64,000 bases of DNA from Polaribacter porphyrae (GCF_002954685.1 NZ_MSCN01000001.1:2002429-2066428), one strand, 5' to 3'. Shown: positions 18,959 to 25,793, counted from the stretch's first letter. The notes: generated by a model from the sequence alone, not told the origin. Translations and numbers: made by a program.

Positions 18959-19434
18959 ATTATCGTTTCTTTCCAATTATTCAATTTTTCTCTGTACGAA
19001 TATCTTGCATTTGCAGGGCTTGTAGATAAAACTGTATTATAGAGAATTCCATCTAAAGGCGTAAAATATTTGTGATATAATTTCTCTGCTTTTTTGCCAT
19101 TAAAAACGACTTGTTTTACAGATGGAAACATCTCCAAAATCTCGTTTATCGGGTTTGGCACTTCGTTTTTTATATCAGAATCTAAACTTGTAACTCGTTC
19201 TCCAAATTGACAAATATCCCAAATAGCAATATGATTATTAATTAATGTTTCTATTCTTTGATTGTAATTTTCACTAAAAGTTTCATCAATTAAATCGTAA
19301 ATTATTTTCCAAAAAGAGTTTCTGTTGTTTGCATAATATTGTTGTTTCTTTAACGATTGTTTACCAGGCATTGTCCCTAAAATAAAAACTTTAGGATTTT
19401 GTGGCAAAACAGGATCAAAACAAACTCTTTCCAT
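18955..19434 (-). CDS. DNA-deoxyinosine (hypoxanthine-DNA) glycosylase, UDG superfamily
   Basis: A 159-residue protein with the opening VFILGTMPGKQSLKKQQYYANNRNSFWKII and the second active-site motif VLSTSPANARYSYREKLNNW. Those two motifs define the hypoxanthine-DNA glycosylase branch of the uracil-DNA glycosylase superfamily, which removes deaminated adenine from DNA. It is a non-tryptophan gene wedged between trpC and trpF: its start overlaps the trpC stop by 1 nt and its end overlaps the trpF start by 4 nt. It is therefore co-transcribed and probably translated by coupling with the trp genes. The DNA-repair role has no obvious link to Trp synthesis. Confidence 0.82.
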   Translation of the reverse strand: MERVCFDPVLPQNPKVFILGTMPGKQSLKKQQYYANNRNSFWKIIYDLIDETFSENYNQRIETLINNHIAIWDICQFGERVTSLDSDIKNEVPNPINEILEMFPSVKQVVFNGKKAEKLYHKYFTPLDGILYNTVLSTSPANARYSYREKLNNWKETII

Positions 19435-20222
19435 TACCTAATCTGATTGATGAAATCTTGACAAGCTTCTCCTGGGTTTTCTTCTTTCATAAAGTTTTCG
19501 CCAATCAAAAATCCTTGAAAACCAAATTCCTTTAAACCAGTGATGATTTTAGGATCAGAAATACCGCTTTCTGAAACTTTAATAGAATTATCAGGAATTT
19601 GATTTGCCAACTTTATAGAATGCTCTAAATTAACCTCAAAAGTTTTTAAATTTCGATTATTTATACCGATAATTTTATCATCTAAATCATTAATCTTATC
19701 TAATTCTTCTTGTGTATGTATTTCATATAAAACACTTAAACCTAAATCTTTAGCAAGATTTCCGTAGTTTTTTAATTCTACTGATGTTAAACAAGAAGCA
19801 ATTAATAAAATAGCATCTGCACCAATTGCTTTTGCTTCTACAATTTGGAAACCATCAACCACAAAATCTTTTCTCAAAATTGGTTTTGTTTGATTGATAA
19901 CCCTTGCTTCCATCAAATCTGCCATAGTTCCTCCAAAAAAAGAAGTATCTGTTAATATGGATTGAGCTGCTACATTTGCATCTAAATATCCGTTGGTTAC
20001 TTCTGCAATTGTAGCTTTATCGTTGATGATTCCTTTGGAAGGCGATTGTCTTTTAAATTCAGCAATAATACCTGTTGACCCCACTTCTAACAAAGATTTT
20101 TTTAAAGAAAGTGGTGTTCTTTTAAACTTTGGGCTTTCCACTAGTTTTTTAATAGGAACTTCTGCTTTAATTTTAGCAATTTCTTTCTTTTTAAATGCTA
20201 TGATTTTATCTAAAATTGTCAT
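19434..20222 (-). CDS. trpC: Indole-3-glycerol phosphate synthase
   Basis: A 262-residue TIM barrel that closes the indole ring from CdRP. Family motifs: IIAEFKRQSPSKG (catalytic Lys and phosphate contact), PILRKDFVVDGFQIVEAKAIGADAILLIA, IIGINNRNLKTFEVNLEHS and KVSESGIS. It is monofunctional (TrpF is separate). Upstream in the operon is a palindromic repeat and then the inserted nuclease cassette; downstream it overlaps the hypoxanthine-DNA glycosylase gene by a single base. Confidence 0.96.
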   Translation of the reverse strand: MTILDKIIAFKKKEIAKIKAEVPIKKLVESPKFKRTPLSLKKSLLEVGSTGIIAEFKRQSPSKGIINDKATIAEVTNGYLDANVAAQSILTDTSFFGGTMADLMEARVINQTKPILRKDFVVDGFQIVEAKAIGADAILLIASCLTSVELKNYGNLAKDLGLSVLYEIHTQEELDKINDLDDKIIGINNRNLKTFEVNLEHSIKLANQIPDNSIKVSESGISDPKIITGLKEFGFQGFLIGENFMKEENPGEACQDFINQIR

Positions 20223-20234
20223 TTTTATTCTAAT

Positions 20235-20316
20235 TTGTTATTTCGACTTTATGAAGAAATCTCAAAATCATTAACGTGAGATTTTTCGACTTCACTTCAT
20301 TTCGCTCAAAATGACA
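20235..20316. repeat. Dispersed palindromic repeat, second type B copy
   Basis: Arms TTGTTATTTCGACTTTATG and TTTCGCTCAAAATGACA, with GAAATCTC / GAGATTTTTC inside. It has the same design as the copy at 18201-18282. It fills the gap between the inserted cassette and trpC and ends directly at the stop codon of the small membrane protein gene. Confidence 0.78.
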
Positions 20317-20487
20317 TTATTTATTTAATTTTTTATTTCTATATCTCAAAAAAAAATATACAATTACACCTACTATTAAACCAATAATTGTATGTTTAAA
20401 AAGGTCTTTTGTTTGAATACCAACTGCCATTCCCATTAATAGAAATGCTGGAATGATTAAGATTAAATTATTTTTCTTTTTTGTCAT
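20317..20487 (-). CDS. Small two-helix membrane protein
   Basis: A 56-residue protein (MTKKKNNLILIIPAFLLMGMAVGIQT...) with two hydrophobic stretches and a basic tail RYRNKKLNK. I use the ATG at 20487; a TTG 21 nt upstream is in frame but would overlap the previous gene. It lies 4 nt after the stop of the 203-residue protein and is therefore the third member of the cassette inserted in the trp operon. No family recognised. It might be a membrane effector or simply a passenger. Confidence 0.55.
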   Translation of the reverse strand: MTKKKNNLILIIPAFLLMGMAVGIQTKDLFKHTIIGLIVGVIVYFFLRYRNKKLNK

Positions 20488-20491
20488 TTTA

Positions 20492-21103
20492 TCATAACTC
20501 TCTTTCAATTAAGGTAATATTTAATTTTTTTTTAATCAAAATATTTAATTCTTCAACTTTTTCATCAATTGCTACATTATTATAAAATTCAGATAAATTA
20601 TAAGCTACACCATAAAACTCTTTTGATTCTGATATCCATTCCCTCACATTATTACTAATATCTTTTTTCAGGAATGAATCATCAATAGTCCAGTTTCCAT
20701 TAAGTTCAAAAATAAAAATTATTCTACTATTGCTTAATTCAACAGGTTTAAAGTTGTCTAAATTTAGTCTATCTTCTTGCGAATTAGAAGTTTTCCCATC
20801 ATAATAACCAGTATCAGATTGAATTATGACTGACATTGTAATTTTATCATTATTTTTTTCTTGAGTTCCAAAATGAAACTCATAAAAATACATATTCAAC
20901 CAATCCCAAGACCATCTAGATAAAACTCTTTTACCTTTTCTTGGTACAGTAGATGAAAATCTTGGACAACCTTGTTCGTATGAGAATCCTAGATTATTTC
21001 CTAAATATGAAACCAAATCAAGAACCCTTTTTTGATATTCATATAGTAAACGATAAGCTATTCTTACATCTCCTAAAACTTTATCTAAATCTTTGTTATC
21101 CAT
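20492..21103 (-). CDS. Unknown protein paired with a PD-(D/E)XK nuclease-like protein
   Basis: A 203-residue soluble protein I do not recognise. It opens with an amphipathic helical region (DVRIAYRLLYEYQKRVLDLVSYLG), has a Trp-rich core (RWSWDWLNMYFYEFHFG) and beta-type sequence (KITMSVIIQSDTGYYDG, IIFIFELNG), and ends in a helical, charged tail. No catalytic motif is obvious. Its start overlaps the end of the nuclease-like gene by 19 nt, so the two are coupled and probably act together. Location inside the trp operon, between trpD and trpC, is unusual. A defence or DNA-processing partner is a guess based only on the neighbour. Confidence 0.6.
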   Translation of the reverse strand: MDNKDLDKVLGDVRIAYRLLYEYQKRVLDLVSYLGNNLGFSYEQGCPRFSSTVPRKGKRVLSRWSWDWLNMYFYEFHFGTQEKNNDKITMSVIIQSDTGYYDGKTSNSQEDRLNLDNFKPVELSNSRIIFIFELNGNWTIDDSFLKKDISNNVREWISESKEFYGVAYNLSEFYNNVAIDEKVEELNILIKKKLNITLIEREL

Positions 21104-21774
21104 TCTTTTATTTTATTTCCTTCCTTCATTTCTATTTGATTTCTTTTTAGAGAATTTAACCATAAAAAATTGTTATAACCATGTATTTCTAACCCTTTTA
21201 AAATTGTTTCTAAAATTCTAACATAAGACCTATTTACTGGTAGAATATCAATATTTTTAGTAAGTCTATTTTTGGTTTTAATAATTATATCTAATAAATT
21301 TTGCCATTTAATTTTATGAATTAATTTGTCTTCAATTCCAGAATTTTCGGTTTTTGAAGACCATATTCCTCCTACAGCAAAATAAATAAGTTCTTTATTT
21401 TCTTCTCCGTAAATGTGTGAAAATGTTTTGATTTGATTTTTCCATTGATTTACATCTTGTTGGTCTTTATCATATCTCTTTGATTCTATTATTACAAAAT
21501 AATTCTCAAATTCAACAAATAAGTCTGGTTCAATAAATCTAGAATTAGTTACTAATTTCAAACTTTTGGTATCCCATTTAGGCCAAAAACTACAATCAAT
21601 AAATTCTCCAACATTTTCTGGAAGATTTTTATTATCTACACATGAATTTTTCATTATGTGCCAAATTATATTATCAGGTAACATAAATAAGTAGTCAAAA
21701 ACAGATGAAGTCAAAGAATCTTCCTTAAGTCCTTTTACTAAATTAAATTTATTCTCTAAAATAGCATTTAACAT
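21085..21774 (-). CDS. PD-(D/E)XK nuclease-like protein
   Basis: A 229-residue protein. The core EPDLFVEFENYFVIIESKRYD gives Asp84 - 12 residues - Glu97-Ser-Lys99, the metal-binding D...ExK pattern of PD-(D/E)XK nucleases, each part on a predicted strand. A preceding helical segment and a following QWKNQIKTF helix fit the fold. This type includes restriction enzymes and many defence nucleases, but also some repair enzymes. Its ATG lies within the last codons of trpD (7-nt overlap), and its end overlaps the partner gene by 19 nt. It is the first gene of a three-gene cassette embedded in the trp operon. No specific family name can be given. Confidence 0.68.
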   Translation of the reverse strand: MLNAILENKFNLVKGLKEDSLTSSVFDYLFMLPDNIIWHIMKNSCVDNKNLPENVGEFIDCSFWPKWDTKSLKLVTNSRFIEPDLFVEFENYFVIIESKRYDKDQQDVNQWKNQIKTFSHIYGEENKELIYFAVGGIWSSKTENSGIEDKLIHKIKWQNLLDIIIKTKNRLTKNIDILPVNRSYVRILETILKGLEIHGYNNFLWLNSLKRNQIEMKEGNKIKEWITKI

Positions 21775-22763
21775 TGACTTACCAATTTACTTAAACATTC
21801 TTTCGCTTTCATCCCAAAAAGTGAACTTTTCGCTTCTTCAAAAGCATTTTCAAAACTTTTATTTTCATCAACAATTGTAAGTGCAAAAGCGGCATTTGTT
21901 AAAACCACACTATTTTGAGCTTCTGTCCCTTTTCCGTCTAAAATAGATTTAAAAATCTTTGCAGCATCTGCAACATTATTTCCTCCAAAGATATCTGATT
22001 GTTGAATTCTTTTCTGCCCCAAATCTTCTGGATTTATAATTTGTTCACCTTGTTTTGTAAAGAGTTTAAATCCACTTGTTAAAGAGATTTCATCATAGCC
22101 ATCTAGAGCATGAATCACTCCATAATTTATATCTTTTTCTTCCTGCAAGATATAATTATACAAACGTGCAATTTCTAAATTGAACGTTCCTAACATATGA
22201 TTTTTAGGTGAACTCGGATTTACCAAAGGCCCTAACATATTAAAGAAAGTTTTTAATGCTAATGCTTTTCTTGTTGGTCCAACTGCTTTCATAGCTGGAT
22301 GAAATTTTGGAGCGTGTAAAAAACAAATATTTGCTTTTTCTAAATGTTCTTTTAAAATAGTTTCATCATTGGTAAAATTATAACCAAAACTCTCTAACAT
22401 ATCTGAAGAACCTGATTGAGAAGATACAGAATAATTACCGTGTTTTGCTACTTTTTGTCCTGTTCCTGCAACAATAAATGAGGTTAGTGTTGATATGTTA
22501 AAGGTGTCTTTTCCATCACCACCAGTTCCAACAATATCTATGGTATTGTAATCTGAAAAATCTACTTTTATAGCCAATTCTTTTAATGCATTTCTAAAAC
22601 CAGAAAGTTCGTCTGCTGTGATTGGACGCATCATAAAAACGGTCATAAATGACGCTAAATGTGCATCATTATACTTTGCTGTAGCAATATCTTTTAAGAT
22701 TTGTGTTGCTTCAGATTTTGATAATCTTTCGTGATTGTATAATCTGTTTAAAATTACTTTCAT
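21768..22763 (-). CDS. trpD: Anthranilate phosphoribosyltransferase
   Basis: A 331-residue enzyme that adds phosphoribose to anthranilate. Its signature is IVGTGGDGKDTFNISTLTSFI (PRPP/Mg site), with KHGNYSVSSQSGSSDMLE and FLHAPKFHPAMKAVGPTRKAL at the anthranilate side. The length is normal. The gene ends QC-stop in sequence that also contains the ATG of the nuclease-like gene, so the inserted cassette is translationally coupled to it. A dispersed repeat pair lies between it and trpG. Confidence 0.95.
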   Translation of the reverse strand: MKVILNRLYNHERLSKSEATQILKDIATAKYNDAHLASFMTVFMMRPITADELSGFRNALKELAIKVDFSDYNTIDIVGTGGDGKDTFNISTLTSFIVAGTGQKVAKHGNYSVSSQSGSSDMLESFGYNFTNDETILKEHLEKANICFLHAPKFHPAMKAVGPTRKALALKTFFNMLGPLVNPSSPKNHMLGTFNLEIARLYNYILQEEKDINYGVIHALDGYDEISLTSGFKLFTKQGEQIINPEDLGQKRIQQSDIFGGNNVADAAKIFKSILDGKGTEAQNSVVLTNAAFALTIVDENKSFENAFEEAKSSLFGMKAKECLSKLVSQC

Positions 22764-22767
22764 TTAA

Positions 22768-22787
22768 GCTGAATTTATTTCAGTATC
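22768..22787. repeat. Short palindromic repeat CTGAATTTATTTCAG
   Basis: The core CTGAATTTATTTCAG followed by (T/A)ATCT occurs here and again at 25758-25779 in front of gatC. It is a small dispersed palindrome, probably a relic of a larger repeat family. Confidence 0.6.
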
Positions 22788-22793
22788 TATTTT

Positions 22794-22862
22794 CCTGCAA
22801 GGTCTTTTTTGACCTTGTAGGTATTTATAATTATACCTACAAGGTTATTGAAACCTTGCAGG
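22794..22862. repeat. Nested palindromic repeat that supplies the end of trpG
   Basis: Two head-to-head copies of a unit CCTGCAAGGT...ACCTTGTAGG, giving a nested palindrome. A third copy is at 23658-23683 upstream of trpG. The trpG reading frame runs into this element and takes its last residues (SCKVSITL) and TAG stop from it. Confidence 0.8.
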
Positions 22863-23427
22863 AGTTAATAAAGTTTGTGACTAACTTTTCACCTACATCT
22901 GTTAAAATAGATTCTGGATGAAATTGAACCGCAGAAATATTAAAACGTTTATGTTCAATGGCTTGTATTAATCCATCTTCATCTCTTGCTGTTACTACTA
23001 ATTCTGCTGGAAAATCGATATCTGTTGCTGCCCAAGAATGATAACGTGCTGCTAAAAATGTTTCTGGAACATCTTTAAAAATTTCAGCTTCATTATTTAC
23101 AACGCTCATTTCTGTGGCAACTCCATGAAAAACCTCATCTAAATTGATAATTGTTCCTCCAAAAACTTCTGTAATTGCTTGTAAACCTAAACAAACTCCA
23201 AAAATTGGTTTTTTGCCAGCGTACGTTTTAATTACTTCTTTTAAAATTCCTGCTTCATCAGGAATTCCTGGTCCTGGAGATAACATTATCATATCATAAT
23301 TCCCAACATCTGCAACACTAATTTCATCGTTTCTAAAAACCGCAGGAAAATTTCCTGTAATTTTTTCTACCATATGAACTAGGTTATAGGTAAACGAATC
23401 GTAATTGTCTAAAATTAATATTTTCAT
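22837..23427 (-). CDS. trpG: Anthranilate synthase, glutamine amidotransferase component
   Basis: A 196-residue class I glutamine amidotransferase. It provides ammonia to TrpE. The catalytic triad is visible: Cys in FGVCLGLQA, His and Glu in AVQFHPESILT; the oxyanion motif is LSPGPGIPDE. It starts LILDNYDSFTYNLVHM, the family start. The last eight residues after FIN (SCKVSITL) are encoded by a dispersed palindromic repeat and differ from normal TrpG tails. This suggests that the repeat replaced the original stop region without harming the fold. Confidence 0.95.
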   Translation of the reverse strand: MKILILDNYDSFTYNLVHMVEKITGNFPAVFRNDEISVADVGNYDMIMLSPGPGIPDEAGILKEVIKTYAGKKPIFGVCLGLQAITEVFGGTIINLDEVFHGVATEMSVVNNEAEIFKDVPETFLAARYHSWAATDIDFPAELVVTARDEDGLIQAIEHKRFNISAVQFHPESILTDVGEKLVTNFINSCKVSITL

Positions 23428-23439
23428 TTTTTTTTCTAA

Positions 23440-23528
23440 TTGTCATTGCGAAGCAAATTTTTCATTTGCTGTGGCAATCTGTTTATTTATTAAGAGATTA
23501 CTTCGTCGGAAAAACTCCTCGTAATGAC
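23440..23528. repeat. Dispersed palindromic repeat, second type A copy
   Basis: Arms TTGTCATTGCGAAGCAA and CTCCTCGTAATGAC, with GGCAATCT / AGATTACTTCG towards the centre. It is related to the copy at 16914-16978. Confidence 0.75.
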
Positions 23529-23535
23529 TTAAAAC

Positions 23536-23616
23536 TCTCAATCCGCGTTAGGGATTGAATGGTCTGTTTGAGCTCTTTTTTGTTTTTCTCAAAAAAAGCG
23601 AGTAATGAAAGCCCGT
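23536..23616. repeat. Repeat-like intergenic element containing GCGTTAGGGATTGAA
   Basis: Contains CCGCGTTAGGGATTGAATGG, then GAGCTC, a T/A-rich hairpin (TTTTTTGTTTTTCTCAAAAAAAG) and GCGAGTAATGAAAGCCCG. From memory, GCGTTAGGGATTGAA elements are widespread in flavobacterial genomes; only one copy is in this window. Confidence 0.5.
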
Positions 23617-23657
23617 TAAAACGCCCAAATTAATATCAATCTCTTTTTATTTTATTA

Positions 23658-23683
23658 CTACAAGGTTTTTGAAACCTTGCAGG
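23658..23683. repeat. Palindromic repeat CTACAAGG...CCTTGCAGG
   Basis: A single unit of the element found doubled at 22794-22862 (arms CTACAAGGTTT and AAACCTTGCAG). It ends shortly before the trpE stop codon. Confidence 0.75.
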
Positions 23684-23688
23684 ATATC

Positions 23689-25080
23689 TTATATATTCTC
23701 TGCCAAAATCAACGCTTTTTTTAACGCTGCTAACTTATTATTTACTTCTTGTAATTCTTTTTCTTCATCAGAATGAATTACAATTCCTGCTCCTGCTTGA
23801 TAATATAATGTCTTGTTTTTACTTACAAAACTTCTAATGGCAATTGCCAAATTTACAGAACCATCTAAACCAATAATACCAACTGCTCCTCCATAAAATC
23901 CACGAGATTGATTTTCGTATTTGTTAATTAACTGCATTGCTTTGTATTTTGGTGCGCCACTTAAAGTTCCTGCTGGAAAAGTATCGCCCACAATTTCAAT
24001 AGGATTTCCTTTTAACTGGCCTGAAACTGTAGATACCAAATGAATTACATGACTAAAATACTGCACTTCTTTAAACACTTCAACTTCTACATTATTAGCG
24101 TGTTTACTTAAATCGTTTCGCGCTAAATCTACTAACATTACATGCTCTGCTGTTTCCTTTTTATCAGCGGATAATTTTTTACCCAACTGAATATCTTTAG
24201 CCATATCACCCGTTCTTCTGAAAGTTCCAGCAATTGGATTGATAGTTGCTTTTCCTTGTTGAATTTTTATTTGCGCTTCTGGAGAAGAACCCATTAATTT
24301 AAATGAACCATAATCGAAAAAAAATAAATACGGAGATGGATTTATAGAACGCAAAGCTCTGTACACATTAAATTCATCTCCTTTAAATTTTTGTTGAAAT
24401 TGACGAGATAATACAAGTTGAAAAACATCGCCTCTTTTACAATGCGATTTTGCTTTTCTTACATATTCAATAAACTCTTCACCTTTTACATTAGAAGTTT
24501 CCTCGCCAACAATTTCAAATTTTTGTGTATTGAATGCTTGTGCATCTATTATGGTTTGAATTTCTTTGATTCTAGATTCAGTTCCTTCTTCAATATTTTC
24601 TATCAACGTCATTTCATCATTAAAATGATTGATGGCAATAATAAATCTATAAAAACTATATTCCATTAACGGAATTGCAGACGGAGCTTCATCAACATTT
24701 AAAGTAATATTCTCAAAATATTGAACAGAATCGTAAGTTGTATATCCATACAAACCGTTAAAAGATTTCAATTCAGTTGGACAATGTAACTCAATTCTAT
24801 TGGTATAATCTTCAAAAATTGAATTGAAATTTCTCCCTATTTCTTCATTTTCTAATTCTATTCCTTTGTGAGAAAAACTCAAATAATGATTTTCTGCTTT
24901 AATAGTAATTATAGGCTCAATCGCAATAAATGAAAAACTTTCTTCCTTACTATGATAGTCTGAACTTTCTAACAACAGTGTATTTGCATATTTATCTCTA
25001 AATCGCAAATACAAACCTACAGGTGTAATCGTATCTGCAATTCTAGTTTTCGATAATGTTTTGAATTTTATTCTACTCAT
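23689..25080 (-). CDS. trpE: Anthranilate synthase component I
   Basis: A 463-residue chorismate-using enzyme; with TrpG it commits chorismate to tryptophan. Catalytic-domain motifs are LVLSRQFQQKFKGDEF, LMGSSPEAQIKI, NPIAGTFRRTGD, AEHVMLVDLARNDLSKHA, FPAGTLSGAPK and YYQAGAGIVIHSDEEKE. An LLESS motif near residue 35 corresponds to the Trp-feedback (LLES) site, so the enzyme is probably inhibited by Trp. It is the first structural gene after the Trp leader peptide and terminator, so transcription into it should depend on Trp-tRNA supply. Confidence 0.96.
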   Translation of the reverse strand: MSRIKFKTLSKTRIADTITPVGLYLRFRDKYANTLLLESSDYHSKEESFSFIAIEPIITIKAENHYLSFSHKGIELENEEIGRNFNSIFEDYTNRIELHCPTELKSFNGLYGYTTYDSVQYFENITLNVDEAPSAIPLMEYSFYRFIIAINHFNDEMTLIENIEEGTESRIKEIQTIIDAQAFNTQKFEIVGEETSNVKGEEFIEYVRKAKSHCKRGDVFQLVLSRQFQQKFKGDEFNVYRALRSINPSPYLFFFDYGSFKLMGSSPEAQIKIQQGKATINPIAGTFRRTGDMAKDIQLGKKLSADKKETAEHVMLVDLARNDLSKHANNVEVEVFKEVQYFSHVIHLVSTVSGQLKGNPIEIVGDTFPAGTLSGAPKYKAMQLINKYENQSRGFYGGAVGIIGLDGSVNLAIAIRSFVSKNKTLYYQAGAGIVIHSDEEKELQEVNNKLAALKKALILAENI

Positions 25081-25129
25081 AATTTATCCGTTTTTCTTAC
25101 TTCCCTAAGGGAAGATTAGGATGGGCTAT

Positions 25130-25160
25130 AAAAAAAGGCTTATCGTGAGATAAGCCTTTT
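25130..25160 (-). terminator. Attenuator terminator of the trp operon leader
   Basis: On the minus strand: a 12-bp stem AAAAGGCTTATC / GATAAGCCTTTT (25160-25149 and 25144-25133) with loop TCAC, followed by a T-run down to 25130. It lies between the WWW leader peptide and trpE. A segment just after the leader stop (ATAAGTGAG) could pair either with CTCTCTTA inside the leader or with CTTAT of this stem, giving a possible antiterminator; that pairing is weak and needs folding. Confidence 0.82.
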
Positions 25161-25196
25161 ATTTTAATATTTATATTATACAGGTTTAGTGCTCAC

Positions 25197-25247
25197 TTAT
25201 TTATTAAGAGAGTTCCACCACCAAGTATTGCCTAAATTTTTCTTCAT
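25197..25247 (-). CDS. trpL: Tryptophan operon leader peptide
   Basis: A 16-residue ORF, MKKNLGNTWWWNSLNK, with three consecutive TGG codons. This composition, directly before a terminator and trpE, is the hallmark of ribosome-mediated transcription attenuation: stalling at Trp codons when charged tRNA-Trp is scarce would prevent the terminator from forming. The ATG at 25247 is only about eight bases past a TACATTTG promoter element, so the message is nearly leaderless. The classical example is E. coli trpL, which has two Trp codons; this one is unrelated in sequence. Confidence 0.92.
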   Translation of the reverse strand: MKKNLGNTWWWNSLNK

Positions 25248-25255
25248 TACAAGAG

Positions 25256-25286
25256 CAAATGTAAAAAGGGATTTGTTATTTCACAA
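25256..25286 (-). promoter_or_regulatory. Promoter of the trp operon
   Basis: Minus-strand TACATTTG (25263-25256) matches the Bacteroidota -7 consensus TAnnTTTG, with TTG (25286-25284) 20 nt upstream as the -33 element. Transcription should begin near 25250, a few bases before the leader peptide ATG. Confidence 0.75.
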
Positions 25287-25576
25287 ATTTTATGTTGTTT
25301 TTTTCTATAAATTTAAGTCTTATATAGAAAAATAGATTCAATCGATTTCGTACTTACAAATTTTATAAATATTTTAATTTTTCATTTCAATATAAAACTA
25401 ATTTTATGTTTATTATTTAAAAAAACAAACATAATTCTGTAATTTGCACGTAACAAACAACGTGTTTGATTTGAATTTACTGAATTAATGAATGCACCAA
25501 TGATTTTAAGAAATTATTGGTGTGTTTTTTTGATTAAATCAAAAAAACAGATACTTTAAATAAATAATTTAAAACC
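25287..25576. other. Intergenic region with an orphan terminator-like hairpin
   Basis: No convincing gene. On the plus strand a hairpin CACCAAT (25495-25501) / ATTGGTG (25516-25522) is followed by seven T's (25525-25531), which looks like an intrinsic terminator with no gene before it. A 23-codon ORF (ATG 25488, MNAPMILRNYWCVFLIKSK...) runs through the hairpin but has no support. A short, terminated RNA starting after the AATTTG at about 25440 is possible. The rest is AT-rich. Confidence 0.4.
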
Positions 25577-25606
25577 TTGTCAGTAAAACAATTCTATATA
25601 TATTTG
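25577..25606 (+). promoter_or_regulatory. Promoter of the Asn leader - gatCAB/aspS operon
   Basis: A near-perfect Bacteroidota sigma-ABfr promoter: TTG (25577-25579), 19-nt spacer, TATATTTG (25599-25606). The start of transcription would be near 25610, giving about 40 nt of 5' leader before the Asn-rich peptide. Confidence 0.85.
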
Positions 25607-25649
25607 CTCGTGTTTAATAGAAAATACTGAAAATAAAATCAGTCATAAA

Positions 25650-25697
25650 ATGAACAAAAATAACAACAATAATAATTTCAATAATTCTAATTTATAG
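25650..25697 (+). CDS. Asparagine-rich leader peptide (attenuator)
   Basis: A 15-residue ORF, MNKNNNNNNFNNSNL, ten of whose residues are Asn (both AAC and AAT codons, six of them in a row), ending in TAG. It follows a strong promoter and precedes a U-tailed hairpin and then genes for Asn-tRNA formation. By analogy with trp and his leaders, scarcity of Asn-tRNA would stall the ribosome within codons 4-9 (25659-25676). The match between the repeated amino acid and the product of the downstream genes is the main evidence. I know of no described leader of this kind; novelty is my inference and was not searched. Confidence 0.88.
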   Translation: MNKNNNNNNFNNSNL

Positions 25698-25700
25698 AAT

Positions 25701-25736
25701 AGGAGGGTTATTGTTTAGAAATATATAAAGCCTTCC
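25701..25736 (+). promoter_or_regulatory. Candidate antiterminator of the Asn attenuator
   Basis: GGAGGGUU (25702-25709) can pair with AGCCUUCC (25729-25736) through eight pairs including two G-U wobbles. The second segment is the left arm of the terminator, so the two structures exclude each other. A ribosome that finishes the leader (stop 25695-25697) would cover GGAGGG and let the terminator form; one stalled on the Asn codons would leave it free. A leader hairpin ATTCTA / TAGAAT (25684-25689, 25695-25700) may act as the pause structure. Confidence 0.65.
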
Positions 25737-25754
25737 AAATTTGGAAGGCTTTTT
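25727..25754 (+). terminator. Attenuator terminator before gatC
   Basis: A perfect 13-bp inverted repeat AAAGCCTTCCAAA / TTTGGAAGGCTTT (25727-25739, 25740-25752) running into a T-tract (25750-25754). It lies between the Asn-rich leader peptide and the first structural gene at 25794, which is the position expected of an attenuator. Confidence 0.88.
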
Positions 25755-25757
25755 CAT

Positions 25758-25779
25758 GTTCTGAATTTATTTCAGAATC
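25758..25779. repeat. Short palindromic repeat, second copy
   Basis: TCTGAATTTATTTCAGAATCT, nearly the same as the element at 22768-22787 (CTGAATTTATTTCAGTATCT). It sits between the attenuator and gatC. Confidence 0.6.
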
Positions 25780-25793
25780 TAAAAAAACTAAAG

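Noticed and set aside
16914..23683. CRISPR array or IS fragments
   Set aside because: The repeats are palindromic, few, unevenly spaced and without spacers, cas genes or transposase; they behave like intergenic palindromic repeats.
25701..25707. AGGAGGG as a Shine-Dalgarno site
   Set aside because: No start codon follows at a suitable distance, and Bacteroidota rarely use Shine-Dalgarno sequences. The pairing to CCUUCC in the terminator explains it better.
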